Made by a program: the position numbers and the translations under genes. Shown here in pieces: positions 27,739 to 36,349 of a stretch of 64,000 nucleotides of DNA. The DNA lies in the NCBI GenBank assembly GCA_963808315.1, contig CAWEFK010000002.1:124001-188000 (forward strand), written 5' to 3'. Under the pieces are notes generated by a model, which searched no databases, was not told where the DNA came from, and was given only the letters and a program-made list of their open reading frames with translations. The first letter of the stretch is position 1; each line of letters begins with the position of its first letter. This DNA comes from Palsa-504 sp963808315. GTDB taxonomy: Bacteria; Actinomycetota; Actinomycetes; Streptosporangiales; Streptosporangiaceae.

Positions 27739-28719
27739 ATGGCTGAGACTGCCGCCATCGAGGCGGAAGGGCTCGTCAAGAACTACGGGAAAACCAGGGC
27801 ACTGGCCGGGTTCGACCTGGCGGTGCCGCCGGGGACGGTCTACGGGCTGCTCGGGCCGAACGGCGCGGGGAAGACCACCGCCGTCCGCGTGTTCGCCACC
27901 CTGCTGCGCCCGGACGGGGGCCGAGCGCGGGTCCTGGGGTACGACGTGGTGACGCAGGCGGCCGAGATCCGGCGGCGCATCGGGCTGACCGGACAGTACG
28001 CGGCGCTGGACGAATACCTCACCGGTCGCGCCAACCTGGTCATGATCGGCCAGCTCAGCAGGCTTACCGCGGAGGCGGCCAGGCGGCGCGCGAACGAGAT
28101 GCTCGAGCGGTTCAGCCTGACCGAGGCCGCCACCCGGGCGGTCAAGACCTACTCCGGCGGCATGCGGCGGCGGCTGGACCTGGCCGCCAGCCTGATCGGC
28201 TACCCGTCGGTGCTGTTCCTGGACGAGCCGACCACCGGCCTGGACCCGAATGCCCGCGCCCTGATGTGGGACATCGTGCGAGAGCTGGCCGACGGCGGGA
28301 CCACGCTGCTGCTCACCACGCAGTACCTGGAGGAAGCCGACCAGCTGGCCCGCCGGGTGGCGGTGATCGACGGCGGCACGGTCATCGCCGAGGGAACACC
28401 CGCCCAGCTCAAGGCCTCGGTGGGCGGCGAGCAGCTGACCGTGGTCCTGGCCGCGGGCACCGACCTCGAGGCGGCGATCGTCGCGGCCAAGCCGTTCGCC
28501 ACCGGCAGCGTCCAGCCCGGTGCGGACGGGCTCAGCATGGCTGTTCCCGTGACCGCCGCCGAGGGGCTGACCACCCGCGTGGTGCGCGCGCTCGACGCCG
28601 CCGGAGTACAGGTCAACGACGTGACGATCCAGCGCGCGTCGCTGGACGACGTGTTCCGCGCGCTCACCGGGAAGGCCGTCAGCACCGAAGCAAAGACCGA
28701 AGGGAGTGCGGCGGCATGA
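27739..28719 (+). CDS. ABC exporter ATP-binding protein (DrrA type)
   Basis: This 326-residue ABC ATPase shows Walker A GPNGAGKTTAV, signature YSGGMRRRLDLA, Walker B VLFLDEPTTGLDP and the switch His-position variant LLTTQYLEEADQL. The post-Walker pattern and C-terminal domain match daunorubicin-resistance DrrA proteins, where Gln replaces the usual His-loop context. It drives export with the permease encoded next, whose ATG overlaps this stop (ATGA). It is probably repressed by the divergent TetR. Confidence 0.93.
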   Translation: MAETAAIEAEGLVKNYGKTRALAGFDLAVPPGTVYGLLGPNGAGKTTAVRVFATLLRPDGGRARVLGYDVVTQAAEIRRRIGLTGQYAALDEYLTGRANLVMIGQLSRLTAEAARRRANEMLERFSLTEAATRAVKTYSGGMRRRLDLAASLIGYPSVLFLDEPTTGLDPNARALMWDIVRELADGGTTLLLTTQYLEEADQLARRVAVIDGGTVIAEGTPAQLKASVGGEQLTVVLAAGTDLEAAIVAAKPFATGSVQPGADGLSMAVPVTAAEGLTTRVVRALDAAGVQVNDVTIQRASLDDVFRALTGKAVSTEAKTEGSAAA

Positions 28720-29570
28720 GCACCCTCACCGCGGAACTAGCGCCCGAACGGGACGTCACCTACGGGCGCAGCTCGTTCGTTCATTTCGTGACCGACGTCT
28801 GGGTGCTGGTCAAACGCAGCATCGCGCGGATCCGGCGGGAACCGGAAACGCTCGCCGACGTCACCATCCAGCCGGTCCTGTTCATCCTGATGTTCGCGTA
28901 CGTGTTCGGCGGCGCGATCGGCCTGCCGGGCGGCGGGAGCTACCACGAGTACCTGATCGGCGGGATGCTCGGGATGGGCCTGGCCCAGACCGCGCCGGGG
29001 GTGGCCGTGGCGCTGGTCACCGACATGTCCACCGGGCTGGTCGACAGGTTCAGGTCGCTGCCCATGTCCCGCTGGGCCGTGCTGGTGGCACGATCCTTCG
29101 CCGAGCTGCTCACCCAGGTCATGGGCGCGGCCGTGGTCGTCTGCGTCGGTCTGGCCATCGGCTGGCGGGTGCACACCAATGCGGCGGACGTGATCGCCGC
29201 GCTCGCGCTGGCCCTGCTCTTCGGCTACGCCTTCACCTGGGCGGGCGTCTGCCTGGGCATGGTGCTGCGCAGCCCGGAGGCGGCGCAGCAGACCGGGTTC
29301 CTCATCTTCCTCCCGCTGACGTTCATCTCCAGCGCGTTCGTGCCCACCCAGGGCATGCCCGGCTGGCTGCAGCCGGTCGCGGACTGGAACCCGATGTCCG
29401 CGCTGGCCGCCTCCTGCCGGCACCTGTTCGGCAACCCGAACCCGGCCGCCGCTATTCACTCCTGGCCGATGCAGCACCCCGAGATCGCCGTGGTCTGCTG
29501 GGCCGTGGGCATGCTCGTGGTCTTCGCCCCGCTGGCGGTCCGCCTCTACCGCCGCAAGGCGCTCGGCTGA
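28716..29570 (+). CDS. ABC exporter permease (DrrB type)
   Basis: This 284-residue ABC-2 permease has six predicted helices. Conserved features are RREPETLADVTIQPVLFILM near the first helix, GLVDRFRSLPMSRWAVLVAR after helix two, and a long hydrophobic stretch around FLPLTFISSAFVPTQGMPG, typical of DrrB. It forms a homodimer with two DrrA subunits to expel hydrophobic drugs. The substrate is not inferable. Confidence 0.92.
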   Translation: MSTLTAELAPERDVTYGRSSFVHFVTDVWVLVKRSIARIRREPETLADVTIQPVLFILMFAYVFGGAIGLPGGGSYHEYLIGGMLGMGLAQTAPGVAVALVTDMSTGLVDRFRSLPMSRWAVLVARSFAELLTQVMGAAVVVCVGLAIGWRVHTNAADVIAALALALLFGYAFTWAGVCLGMVLRSPEAAQQTGFLIFLPLTFISSAFVPTQGMPGWLQPVADWNPMSALAASCRHLFGNPNPAAAIHSWPMQHPEIAVVCWAVGMLVVFAPLAVRLYRRKALG

Positions 29571-29700
29571 CCCGCGGCGAACGACGCCTCGGCGGTCGCT
29601 TCGGCCGGTACCTTGGCGGTCGCCTCGGCCGGCGCCGTGGCCCGTGCCTCGGCCGGCGTCGCTGGACCGGCGGGTGAGGCGTGCGCTATACATCGGAGCC

Positions 29701-30498
29701 ATGACTGAGCAATCGACAGAATTTGCCGGGCTGACGGCCCTGGTCACCGGCGCCGCGTCGGGCATCGGCCTGGCCACCGCCCGTTTGCTCGCCGCGCGGG
29801 GCGCCCGGGTGGCGGCGGTGGACCGGGTGAGTTCCGACCAGCCGTCCGCCGCTCCGGACGGCGCGGGCATCTACCCGGTGGTCGCGGACGTGACCGACGA
29901 CGCCGCGGTCCGGGCCGCCGTCAGCGAGGTGGGCCGGTCCTTCGGCCGACTCGACATCCTGGTCAACAACGCGGGCATCGGGGCGGCGGGCACGGTCGAG
30001 GACAACGGAGACGACGAGTGGCGCCGGGTCCTTGACGTGAACGTGCTCGGTATCGTGCGCACCACCCGGGCGGCCATGCCGCTGCTCCGCCTGGCCGTGC
30101 GCGAGCACGGCCAGGCGGCCGTCGTCAACACCTGTTCGGTCGTGGCCACCGCGGGCGTACCGCAACGGGTGCTTTACGCCGCGAGCAAGGGCGCCGTCTA
30201 CTCCCTCACGCTGGCCATGGCGGCCGACCATGTCGCCGAGGGCATCCGGGTGAACTGCGTGAACCCGGGCACGGCCGATACCCCGTGGGTCGGCCGGCTG
30301 CTCGACGCGGCACCCGACCCGGCCGCGGAACGCGCCGCCCTCAACGCGCGCCAGCCCATGGGCCGGCTGGTCACGGCGGAGGAGGTCGCTGCGGCCATCG
30401 CCTACCTAGCCAGCCCGCTCGCCAGCGGCACCACCGGCATGGCCCTGGCCGTGGACGGCGGCATGCAAGGCCTGCGAACCCGGCCACGGCCCGCGTAA
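29701..30498 (+). CDS. SDR-family NAD(P)-dependent oxidoreductase
   Basis: This 265-residue short-chain dehydrogenase shows the cofactor motif TGAASGIG, NNAGIG, catalytic Ser in NTCSVVATAG, YxxxK as YAASKGAVYS, and PGTADTPW. The end is GTTGMALAVDGGMQ. FabG-like length suggests sugar, keto-acid or fucose-type substrates, but none can be assigned. ATG 29701 follows the short GC repeat region; an upstream in-frame ATG at 29644 reads unlike the family. Confidence 0.9.
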   Translation: MTEQSTEFAGLTALVTGAASGIGLATARLLAARGARVAAVDRVSSDQPSAAPDGAGIYPVVADVTDDAAVRAAVSEVGRSFGRLDILVNNAGIGAAGTVEDNGDDEWRRVLDVNVLGIVRTTRAAMPLLRLAVREHGQAAVVNTCSVVATAGVPQRVLYAASKGAVYSLTLAMAADHVAEGIRVNCVNPGTADTPWVGRLLDAAPDPAAERAALNARQPMGRLVTAEEVAAAIAYLASPLASGTTGMALAVDGGMQGLRTRPRPA

Positions 30499-30600
30499 CC
30501 CGCTCGCGCCGCGCGAGACGAGACACCGCAGCCACGCAGCAGCGAGCACGCCGCAGGCCTCCGCTGAGTCCCTTGTACCTGTGTGGCGAGACACCACGTG

Positions 30601-30622
30601 TGACTCCCCTATAGGGGGGTCA
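30601..30622. promoter_or_regulatory. 22-bp C-run/G-run palindrome
   Basis: TGACTCCCCTATAGGGGGGT followed by CA is a palindrome with one mismatch. The C4-TATA-G4 core resembles sites bound by CsoR/RcnR/FrmR-type metal or formaldehyde repressors. That assignment is tentative. The site sits ahead of a structured, gene-free stretch, not ahead of a recognised CDS. Confidence 0.5.
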
Positions 30623-30639
30623 GTGACACACAATAAATT

Positions 30640-30880
30640 CGAAACACTTCGGCCTAGGGAAACGAGAGTCTTATGGGGCTGGAGAGACTGCGTCCTGGCG
30701 TTCTAGGGTCGGACATGGGTAGGCGGCATGCCGCCAACCCGGACCCACTACGGAAAACCGGGGCGGAAACGGCTTTTGGCGGAGCAGCCGGGACGAGTGG
30801 GCCGAGCGGGGGCGTCAGGGACTCCGGCCGGGAGGAGCGGGCACGCTCCCTGAGAACTCAGACCGGGCCAAAATGATGCG
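30640..30880 (+). ncRNA. candidate structured non-coding RNA
   Basis: This stretch lies between the convergent ends of the SDR and folB genes. The only open frame (ATG 30673, 67 codons) has near-random third bases, unlike real genes here. It holds a 41-bp nested hairpin (30706-30746; stems GGGTC/GACCC, GGGT/ACCC, GGCGGC/GCCGCC) and further short stems (CTGAG/CTCAG near 30860). The palindrome at 30601 lies just upstream. I could not match it to tmRNA, SRP RNA, RNase P, 6S or a known riboswitch. Confidence 0.3.
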
Positions 30881-30903
30881 TCCCAACCGGGCAAGTATCG
30901 CGA

Positions 30904-31266
30904 TCATGAAAATTCGCTGCTGCGTTCTATGGTGACGACGGCGGTGTAGCCCTCGGTGATGGGCTTGCGGACCTCGAGGCGGATCCAGGTCAGCCGGTAG
31001 GCGGCCAGGAGACGCTCGGCAACTCGCTCGGCCGCGGTCTCGATGAGACCGAACTTGCCCTCGCGCACCACGGCGGCGATGGTGGCCGCCACCGCGGAGT
31101 AGTCCAGAGCGTCGGCGAGGTCATCGCGGGCGGCGGCCTTGCGCACGTCCACGGCCATGTCCGCGCTAAAGACCAGGGTCTGCTCAACCCCGCGTTCCCA
31201 GTCGAGCACGCCGATCACCGCCGGGACAGCCAGGTCCCTGACCGAAACAGTGTCCATCCCGCTCAC
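30904..31266 (-). CDS. folB: dihydroneopterin aldolase
   Basis: FolB cleaves 7,8-dihydroneopterin in folate synthesis. At 120 residues the length is normal. Blocks include VPAVIGVLDWERGVEQTLVF, LDYSAVAATIAAVVREG, FGLIETAAERVAERLL and VRKPITEG, with the catalytic lysine in the last. The gene stands alone here rather than with folP/folK. Start is GTG 31266 or ATG 31257. Confidence 0.93.
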   Translation of the reverse strand: MSGMDTVSVRDLAVPAVIGVLDWERGVEQTLVFSADMAVDVRKAAARDDLADALDYSAVAATIAAVVREGKFGLIETAAERVAERLLAAYRLTWIRLEVRKPITEGYTAVVTIERSSEFS

Positions 31267-31755
31267 GGTACGCAGGCCATCGCAGCCCGGTCGCGGCGGC
31301 CACGGTATGCCGGCGTGCCGGATGCGCGACCCTTATGTCGGAACCAGGCCCGGCCACCGGGTTATCGCCGCGCCGTGAGCACACCCGGCCACCCCCGCTG
31401 GACAAACCCCGACAATCCAGCCTCTCGCCCAGAAATTCGAATTATTGTGGATACTTACCTACCCTATAAGGTTAGTACCGATCCACGATCGCAGCACGGC
31501 CCGGGGGAATGCGGGGCAGCCGGGGTGCGGGGGACGGGGGGACGGGAGGGGTAGGGGGCGGCCTGCTTGTGGTATGGGCGGCTTGACTGGGTAGCGGGGG
31601 GATAGGCGATTGAGCTGTTGGGTGATGCACAAAGGAGGCAGACGCTCCTGAGCGGGCCCGAACAGAGGGTGATCGTGGCTACCGAGAGATCGACGTACAC
31701 CCGGGCGTGCCGCTTAACGCGGCAACTGACGGCGGCGGCTGATACCAATGAACGC
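31267..31755. other. intergenic stretch between folB and recQ
   Basis: About 490 bp with no convincing gene. It carries the AT-rich palindrome at 31447-31486, C/G-rich low-complexity DNA (31500-31570), and the probable recQ leader. In-frame upstream starts for recQ (e.g. 31618) exist but give residues unlike the family. Confidence 0.5.
31447..31486. promoter_or_regulatory. AT-rich nested palindrome upstream of recQ
   Basis: An inner inverted repeat TACTTACCT / AGGTTAGTA (8 of 9, 8-base spacer) is enclosed by a perfect GTGGAT / ATCCAC pair. It is strikingly AT-rich for this genome and could be an operator or promoter element for either flanking gene. Confidence 0.45.
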
Positions 31756-33930
31756 ATGACCACCGATGGCGGACCGGAGCCGGACCAGGCCGGCGACGGA
31801 CCAGGCCTGCCGACGGACGAAGCAGGGCTGCGGAACGATGCGGAGAAGTACCTGCGGGCGCTGGCGGGCGAGCACACCCGCCTGCGCGAAGACCAGTGGA
31901 CGGCGATCTACGCCCTGGTGGCGCGCGGGCAACGAGCGCTGGTGGTCCAGCGGACGGGCTGGGGGAAATCGGCGGTCTACTTCATCGCCACCGCGCTGCT
32001 CCGGGCCAGGGGCGCCGGCCCGACCGTGATCGTATCCCCGCTGCTCGCGTTGATGCGCAACCAGGTCGAAGCCGCCGGGCGGGCGGGAATCCGGGCCCGC
32101 ACGATCAATTCGGCTAATCCCCAGGACTGGGAGGCGCTGTACGCCGAGGTCGCCGACGGCCAGGTGGACGTGCTGCTGGTCAGCCCGGAGCGGCTGAACA
32201 ACCCCTCCTTCCGCGACCAGGTGCTGCCCGAGCTCAGCCGGTCCGCCGGGCTGGTGGTGATCGACGAAGCCCACTGCATCTCGGACTGGGGGCACGACTT
32301 CCGGCCCGACTACCGGCGGCTGCGCACGCTGCTCGCCCGCCTGCCGGCCGGCATTCCCGTCCTGGCCACCACCGCGACCGCCAACTCCCGGGTGACCCGC
32401 GACGTAGCGGAGCAACTCGGCACCGGCGGACAGGGCGAGACGCTCGTGCTCAGGGGGCCGCTGGACCGGGACTCGCTGCGGCTGGCGGTGGTGACGCTGC
32501 CGACCGCGCACCAGCGGCTCGGCTGGCTCGCCGCCCGGCTGGGCGGGCTTTCCGGATCCGGCATCATCTACACGCTGACGGTGGCGGCGGCGCAGGAGAC
32601 CGCGGCCTTCCTGCGTGAGGCGGGGATGCCGGTGGCGGCCTACAGCGGCCGGGACGAGCAGGCCGAGCGGCTGCAAGCCGAAGACGACCTGCTGGCCAAC
32701 CGGGTCAAGGCGCTGGTCGCCACCAGCGCGCTCGGGATGGGCTTCGACAAGCCCGACCTCGGCTTCGTGGTGCACCTGGGGGCACCGCAGTCACCGGTCG
32801 CCTACTACCAGCAGATCGGCCGGGCCGGACGCGGAGTGGAACGCGCCGAGGTGATCTTGCTGCCGGGCCGCGAGGACCGTGACATCTGGGCTTACTTCGC
32901 TTCGCTCGCCTTCCCGCCGGAGCGCCAGGTCCGGGCCGCCCTGACGACCCTCGCCGAGGCCGGGCGGCCACTGTCCACCGGCGCGCTCGAGACGCACGTG
33001 GACTTGTCCCGCGGCCGGCTGGAATCCATGCTCAAGGTGCTCGACGTGGACGGGGCGGTGCGGCGGGTCGGCGGTGGCTGGACGTCGACCGGCCAGCCCT
33101 GGCACTACGACGCGGAGCGATACGAGCGGGTCGCCGCCGAACGGGCCCGCGAGCGCGAGGCGATGCTCAGCTACCAGGCGACGGATGGCTGCCGGATGGA
33201 GTACCTGCGCCGGCAGCTCGACGATCCCGACGCCGCGCCGTGCGGACGCTGCGACAACTGCACCGGCCAGCACTGGCCGACCGACGTCCCCGACGCCGAC
33301 GTGGCCGCGGCGCGCGACCGGTTGCTCCGCCCCGGCGTGCAGATCGAGCCGCGGCGGATGTGGCCGACCGGGATGAAGGCACTCGGCCTGGAGGTCACCG
33401 GGAAGATCCCGGCTGGACTGGTCGCCGAGCCCGGCCGGGCCCTGGGCAGGCTCACCGACATCGGCTGGGGCACCACACTGCGGACCATGCTGGCGCCGGG
33501 CGCACCCGACGAGCCGGTCACCAGGCAGGTTATCGACGCGATGGTCAGGGTGCTGGCCGCGTGGGACTGGGCCAGCCGCCCGGCCGGCGTGCTGACCCTG
33601 CCGTCGCGGACCCGGCCCCAGCTCATCGCCAGCGTGGGTCAGCAGATCGCCGCCGTCGGGCGGCTGCCCTACCTGGGCACGCTTAGCTACGCCGATGACA
33701 CCGCACCGGGACCGCGCCGCCACAACAGCGCGCAGCGGCTGAGCTCGCTGTGGCACGCGTTCGAGCTGCCCGCGGCAGTTCGCGACGCCGTCACCGGGCT
33801 CGACGGCCCGGTGCTGGTCATCGACGATCGCATCGAGACCGGATGGACCATGACGGTCGTCGCCAGGCTGCTCCGCGAGGCGGGCGCCTCCGCCGCCCTG
33901 CCGCTGGTCCTAGCGCTCGGCGGCGGCTAA
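31756..33930 (+). CDS. recQ: RecQ-family DNA helicase with C-terminal phosphoribosyltransferase-like domain
   Basis: This 724-residue superfamily 2 helicase has Walker A QRTGWGKSAVY (a Trp variant of the usual TGGGKS), the box VVIDEAHCISDWGHDFRPDY, motif III ATTATAN, motif VI YYQQIGRAGRG, and a zinc-binding cluster (PCGRCDNCTG). After about residue 600 comes a ComF-like segment with a PRPP-loop-like VLVIDDRIETGWTMTV. No C-terminal HRDC domain is seen. It unwinds recombination and repair intermediates. ATG 31756 is chosen because upstream residues look non-coding; no strong ribosome site precedes it. Confidence 0.88.
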   Translation: MTTDGGPEPDQAGDGPGLPTDEAGLRNDAEKYLRALAGEHTRLREDQWTAIYALVARGQRALVVQRTGWGKSAVYFIATALLRARGAGPTVIVSPLLALMRNQVEAAGRAGIRARTINSANPQDWEALYAEVADGQVDVLLVSPERLNNPSFRDQVLPELSRSAGLVVIDEAHCISDWGHDFRPDYRRLRTLLARLPAGIPVLATTATANSRVTRDVAEQLGTGGQGETLVLRGPLDRDSLRLAVVTLPTAHQRLGWLAARLGGLSGSGIIYTLTVAAAQETAAFLREAGMPVAAYSGRDEQAERLQAEDDLLANRVKALVATSALGMGFDKPDLGFVVHLGAPQSPVAYYQQIGRAGRGVERAEVILLPGREDRDIWAYFASLAFPPERQVRAALTTLAEAGRPLSTGALETHVDLSRGRLESMLKVLDVDGAVRRVGGGWTSTGQPWHYDAERYERVAAERAREREAMLSYQATDGCRMEYLRRQLDDPDAAPCGRCDNCTGQHWPTDVPDADVAAARDRLLRPGVQIEPRRMWPTGMKALGLEVTGKIPAGLVAEPGRALGRLTDIGWGTTLRTMLAPGAPDEPVTRQVIDAMVRVLAAWDWASRPAGVLTLPSRTRPQLIASVGQQIAAVGRLPYLGTLSYADDTAPGPRRHNSAQRLSSLWHAFELPAAVRDAVTGLDGPVLVIDDRIETGWTMTVVARLLREAGASAALPLVLALGGG

Positions 33931-33965
33931 GCCGCCGGCGTCGTCGCCAAGGGACGGGGCGGCCG

Positions 33966-34301
33966 TTAAGCGACGTACGGCTCGGTGCCGTCCTCGCTGA
34001 TCATCGGACGGCCCGCGACAGCCCAGCCGGTCATGCCGTCGGCCACGTTGATGATGCTCAGCCCGCCGCCGGCCAGCGTCTGGGCGGCGTACGCCGACCT
34101 GGCGCCGCTGCGGCAGATCACGTACACCTCGCGGTCGCGCGGCAGGTCGGCTGCCCGCAGGCCGAGGTCACCGAGCCGGATGTGCACCGCGTCCGGCGCG
34201 TGTCCCGCGGTCCACTCGTCGTCTTCGCGCACATCAAGCAGGAACACCCCGGCCGGCAGGTCCGCCGACAGCACTTCAGGCACGGTGGCGGGCTGGTTCA
34301 T
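33966..34301 (-). CDS. rhodanese-like sulfurtransferase domain protein
   Basis: This is a 111-residue single rhodanese domain with LLDVREDDEWTAGHAPDAVH and the active-site loop VICRSGARSAYAA, where Cys would carry the persulfide. It could move sulfane sulfur to acceptors, but partners are unknown. GAGGAG lies six bases before the ATG. It is followed on the same strand by a small membrane protein gene. Confidence 0.9.
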   Translation of the reverse strand: MNQPATVPEVLSADLPAGVFLLDVREDDEWTAGHAPDAVHIRLGDLGLRAADLPRDREVYVICRSGARSAYAAQTLAGGGLSIINVADGMTGWAVAGRPMISEDGTEPYVA

Positions 34302-34388
34302 CTCGGTCTCCTCAAGCGGGCTCGCGATGGCGGGGTTCGACGGCCGCCCAATCCCTGGCCGCGGTCTACTGTACTCGTGGTCGGCTCT

Positions 34389-34829
34389 TTACACCGGCCG
34401 GCGGCGGAGCGCGATGAGCGCGGCGGTGGCGAAGAGCCCCGCGACCGCCAGTTCCAGCTGCGCCCGGCGCGGCGCCTCATGCTGGATCCGGCTGTGAAAG
34501 CGATCGACCGCAGCGGGAAACGGTGACCGGCCGAACCACACGTTCGCGGGCTTGTCCAGGTCGGGCAGCGCCGCGCCGGCCATACCGGCCACTACGGCCA
34601 GTCGCCGGTCGGGCGGCGACACGGCCGCGAAGGCTCCCATCGCGGCCAGGCCGGTCAGCCCGTCGGTCATAGCGACGCGGAGGAACCGGCGCCGGCTGCC
34701 CCACTGGCCCCAGTGCGGCATCGCATCCAGCACGAAGTGCGACGCCACCCCGGCCGCGAAGGCGGGCAGCGGGTGGCGGACCAGCGCGCCGATCAGGGCT
34801 CCAGACAGGACATGGTTGGTCAGCAGCAC
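34389..34829 (-). CDS. membrane protein, DUF457/YdjM-like
   Basis: This 146-residue protein starts at GTG 34829 (VLLTNHVLSGALIGALVRHP). The conserved His/Asp pattern (SHFVLDAMPHWGQWG, then AALPDLDKPANVWFG and SRIQHE) and several membrane helices resemble membrane-bound metal-dependent hydrolases of the DUF457 type. The reaction is unknown. It lies upstream of the rhodanese gene on the same strand and divergent from serS, with about 145 bp between. Confidence 0.65.
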   Translation of the reverse strand: MLLTNHVLSGALIGALVRHPLPAFAAGVASHFVLDAMPHWGQWGSRRRFLRVAMTDGLTGLAAMGAFAAVSPPDRRLAVVAGMAGAALPDLDKPANVWFGRSPFPAAVDRFHSRIQHEAPRRAQLELAVAGLFATAALIALRRRPV

Positions 34830-34973
34830 TCGCCCTTCACCTTCCCGTGGTAACCGCCTCACCGTACCCGGCTCCCGGCGGGACTTATGGTGGGCGGCGC
34901 GGCGAGCACTGCTGGTAGCGTTTTTGTGGGGCAGGCAGGCAACTTCCAATCCGAACGAGGGCTTGGCACACTC

Positions 34974-36236
34974 ATGCTCGACAGGCGACAGATCAGGGAC
35001 AACCCGGACGCGGTGAAGGCGGCCGTCCGGGTCAAGGGGATTGACCTGGACGTGGACGAACTGATCCACCTGGACAAGGCCACCCGGGCGCTCCAGCACG
35101 AACTCGACCAGGCCCAGGCCCGCAGGAAGAGCTCCGCGAAAGAGTTCGCCAAGGCTGATGACGCCCGCCGGGCCGAGCTGCGGGCCGAGCACGAGGAACT
35201 CGAGGTCCAGCTCAAGTCCCTCCGTGAACAGCTGGCCGAGACCACGAAGAAGCTGCAGGGGCTGCTGCTGCTGACGCCCACCATCCCGTGGGAAGGCGCT
35301 CCGGTCGGCCCGGATGAGTCCGCGAACGTGGTCATCAGGAGCGTCGGTATGCCACCGGAGTTCGGCTTCAAGCCACTGGACCACGTCGAGCTGTGCGAAA
35401 AACGAGGCTGGGCCGACTTTGCCCGGGCTCGCAAGATCGCCGGGGAGCGTGCCTACGCGCTGACCGCGGACATGGTCCTGCTCGAGCGCGCGGTGCACTC
35501 CTACGCCCTGGACCTGCTGCAGGCCAAGGACTTCATGCTTGTCTCCGTCCCGTCACTGGTCCGGGAGGAGCCGCTGATCGGGACCGGCCAGTTCCCGGCG
35601 CACCGCGAGGAAACCTACGCCATCACCGCCGACGACCTGTACCTCGCGGGCACCGCGGAAGTGGGGCTGGTCGGCTTCCACAGCGACGAGATCCTCGACC
35701 ACAAGCGGCTTCCGGTGCGGTACGCCGGGATCTCGCCGTGCTTCCGGCGTGAAGCCGGCAGCGCCGGCCGGGACGTGCGCGGGCTCCTGCGGGTGCACCA
35801 GTTCGAGAAGGTCGAGCAGTTCGTCATCTGCCTGGCCGACCCGGCCGAGTCCGACCGCTGGCACGCCGAGCTGCTCGGTACCGCCGAGCAGCTGCTGCAG
35901 GGGCTCGGGCTGGCCTATCGGGTCATGGAATGCTCCACAGGCGACATGGGCGCGGGTAAATACCGGATGAACGACATCGATACCTGGATGCCGTCGCTCG
36001 GCACCTACCGCGAGACGCACAGCTGCTCGTCCCTGCATGACTGGCAGGCCCGCCGGGCCAACATCCGGTACCGGGACTCCAGCGGCACGGTCAAGTTCGC
36101 CTACACCCTGAACAACACGGCGGTGGCCACGCCGCGCCTCCTCGCCGCGCTGGTAGAGAACTACCAGACCAGCGAGGCCCAGGTCGAAGTGCCGGCGGTG
36201 CTCCGGCCCTACCTGGGCGGCCGCGAACTTCTCTGA
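34974..36236 (+). CDS. serS: seryl-tRNA synthetase
   Basis: This class II synthetase charges tRNA-Ser (and tRNA-Sec) with serine. The 420-residue protein starts MLDRRQIRDNPDAVKAAVRV. It has the long antiparallel coiled-coil arm (residues 30-105, rich in Glu/Lys/Arg), motif 2 FRREAGSAGRDVRGLLRVHQ, and motif 3 with the final FAYTLNNTAVATPRLL. It is intact, at normal length, and is followed by a 7-bp tandem repeat. Confidence 0.97.
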   Translation: MLDRRQIRDNPDAVKAAVRVKGIDLDVDELIHLDKATRALQHELDQAQARRKSSAKEFAKADDARRAELRAEHEELEVQLKSLREQLAETTKKLQGLLLLTPTIPWEGAPVGPDESANVVIRSVGMPPEFGFKPLDHVELCEKRGWADFARARKIAGERAYALTADMVLLERAVHSYALDLLQAKDFMLVSVPSLVREEPLIGTGQFPAHREETYAITADDLYLAGTAEVGLVGFHSDEILDHKRLPVRYAGISPCFRREAGSAGRDVRGLLRVHQFEKVEQFVICLADPAESDRWHAELLGTAEQLLQGLGLAYRVMECSTGDMGAGKYRMNDIDTWMPSLGTYRETHSCSSLHDWQARRANIRYRDSSGTVKFAYTLNNTAVATPRLLAALVENYQTSEAQVEVPAVLRPYLGGRELL

Positions 36237-36263
36237 CCGGACGCCGGACGCCGGACGCCGGAC
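36237..36263. repeat. 7-bp tandem repeat after serS
   Basis: Almost four head-to-tail copies of CCGGACG begin at the serS stop. It is probably slippage-derived; no function is evident. Confidence 0.6.
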
Positions 36264-36349
36264 CTCGGGCGCCGGCCGCGAGCAACGAGCCGCGAACCAT
36301 ACCCGGAGGCCAGCAGCGGAAGGCAGCAAGACGGCGTACCCTGCGAGGG

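Noticed and set aside
30673..30876. 67-codon frame starting ATG 30673
   Set aside because: Third-base G/C is far below that of real genes here, and the DNA is full of hairpins, so it is treated as non-coding.
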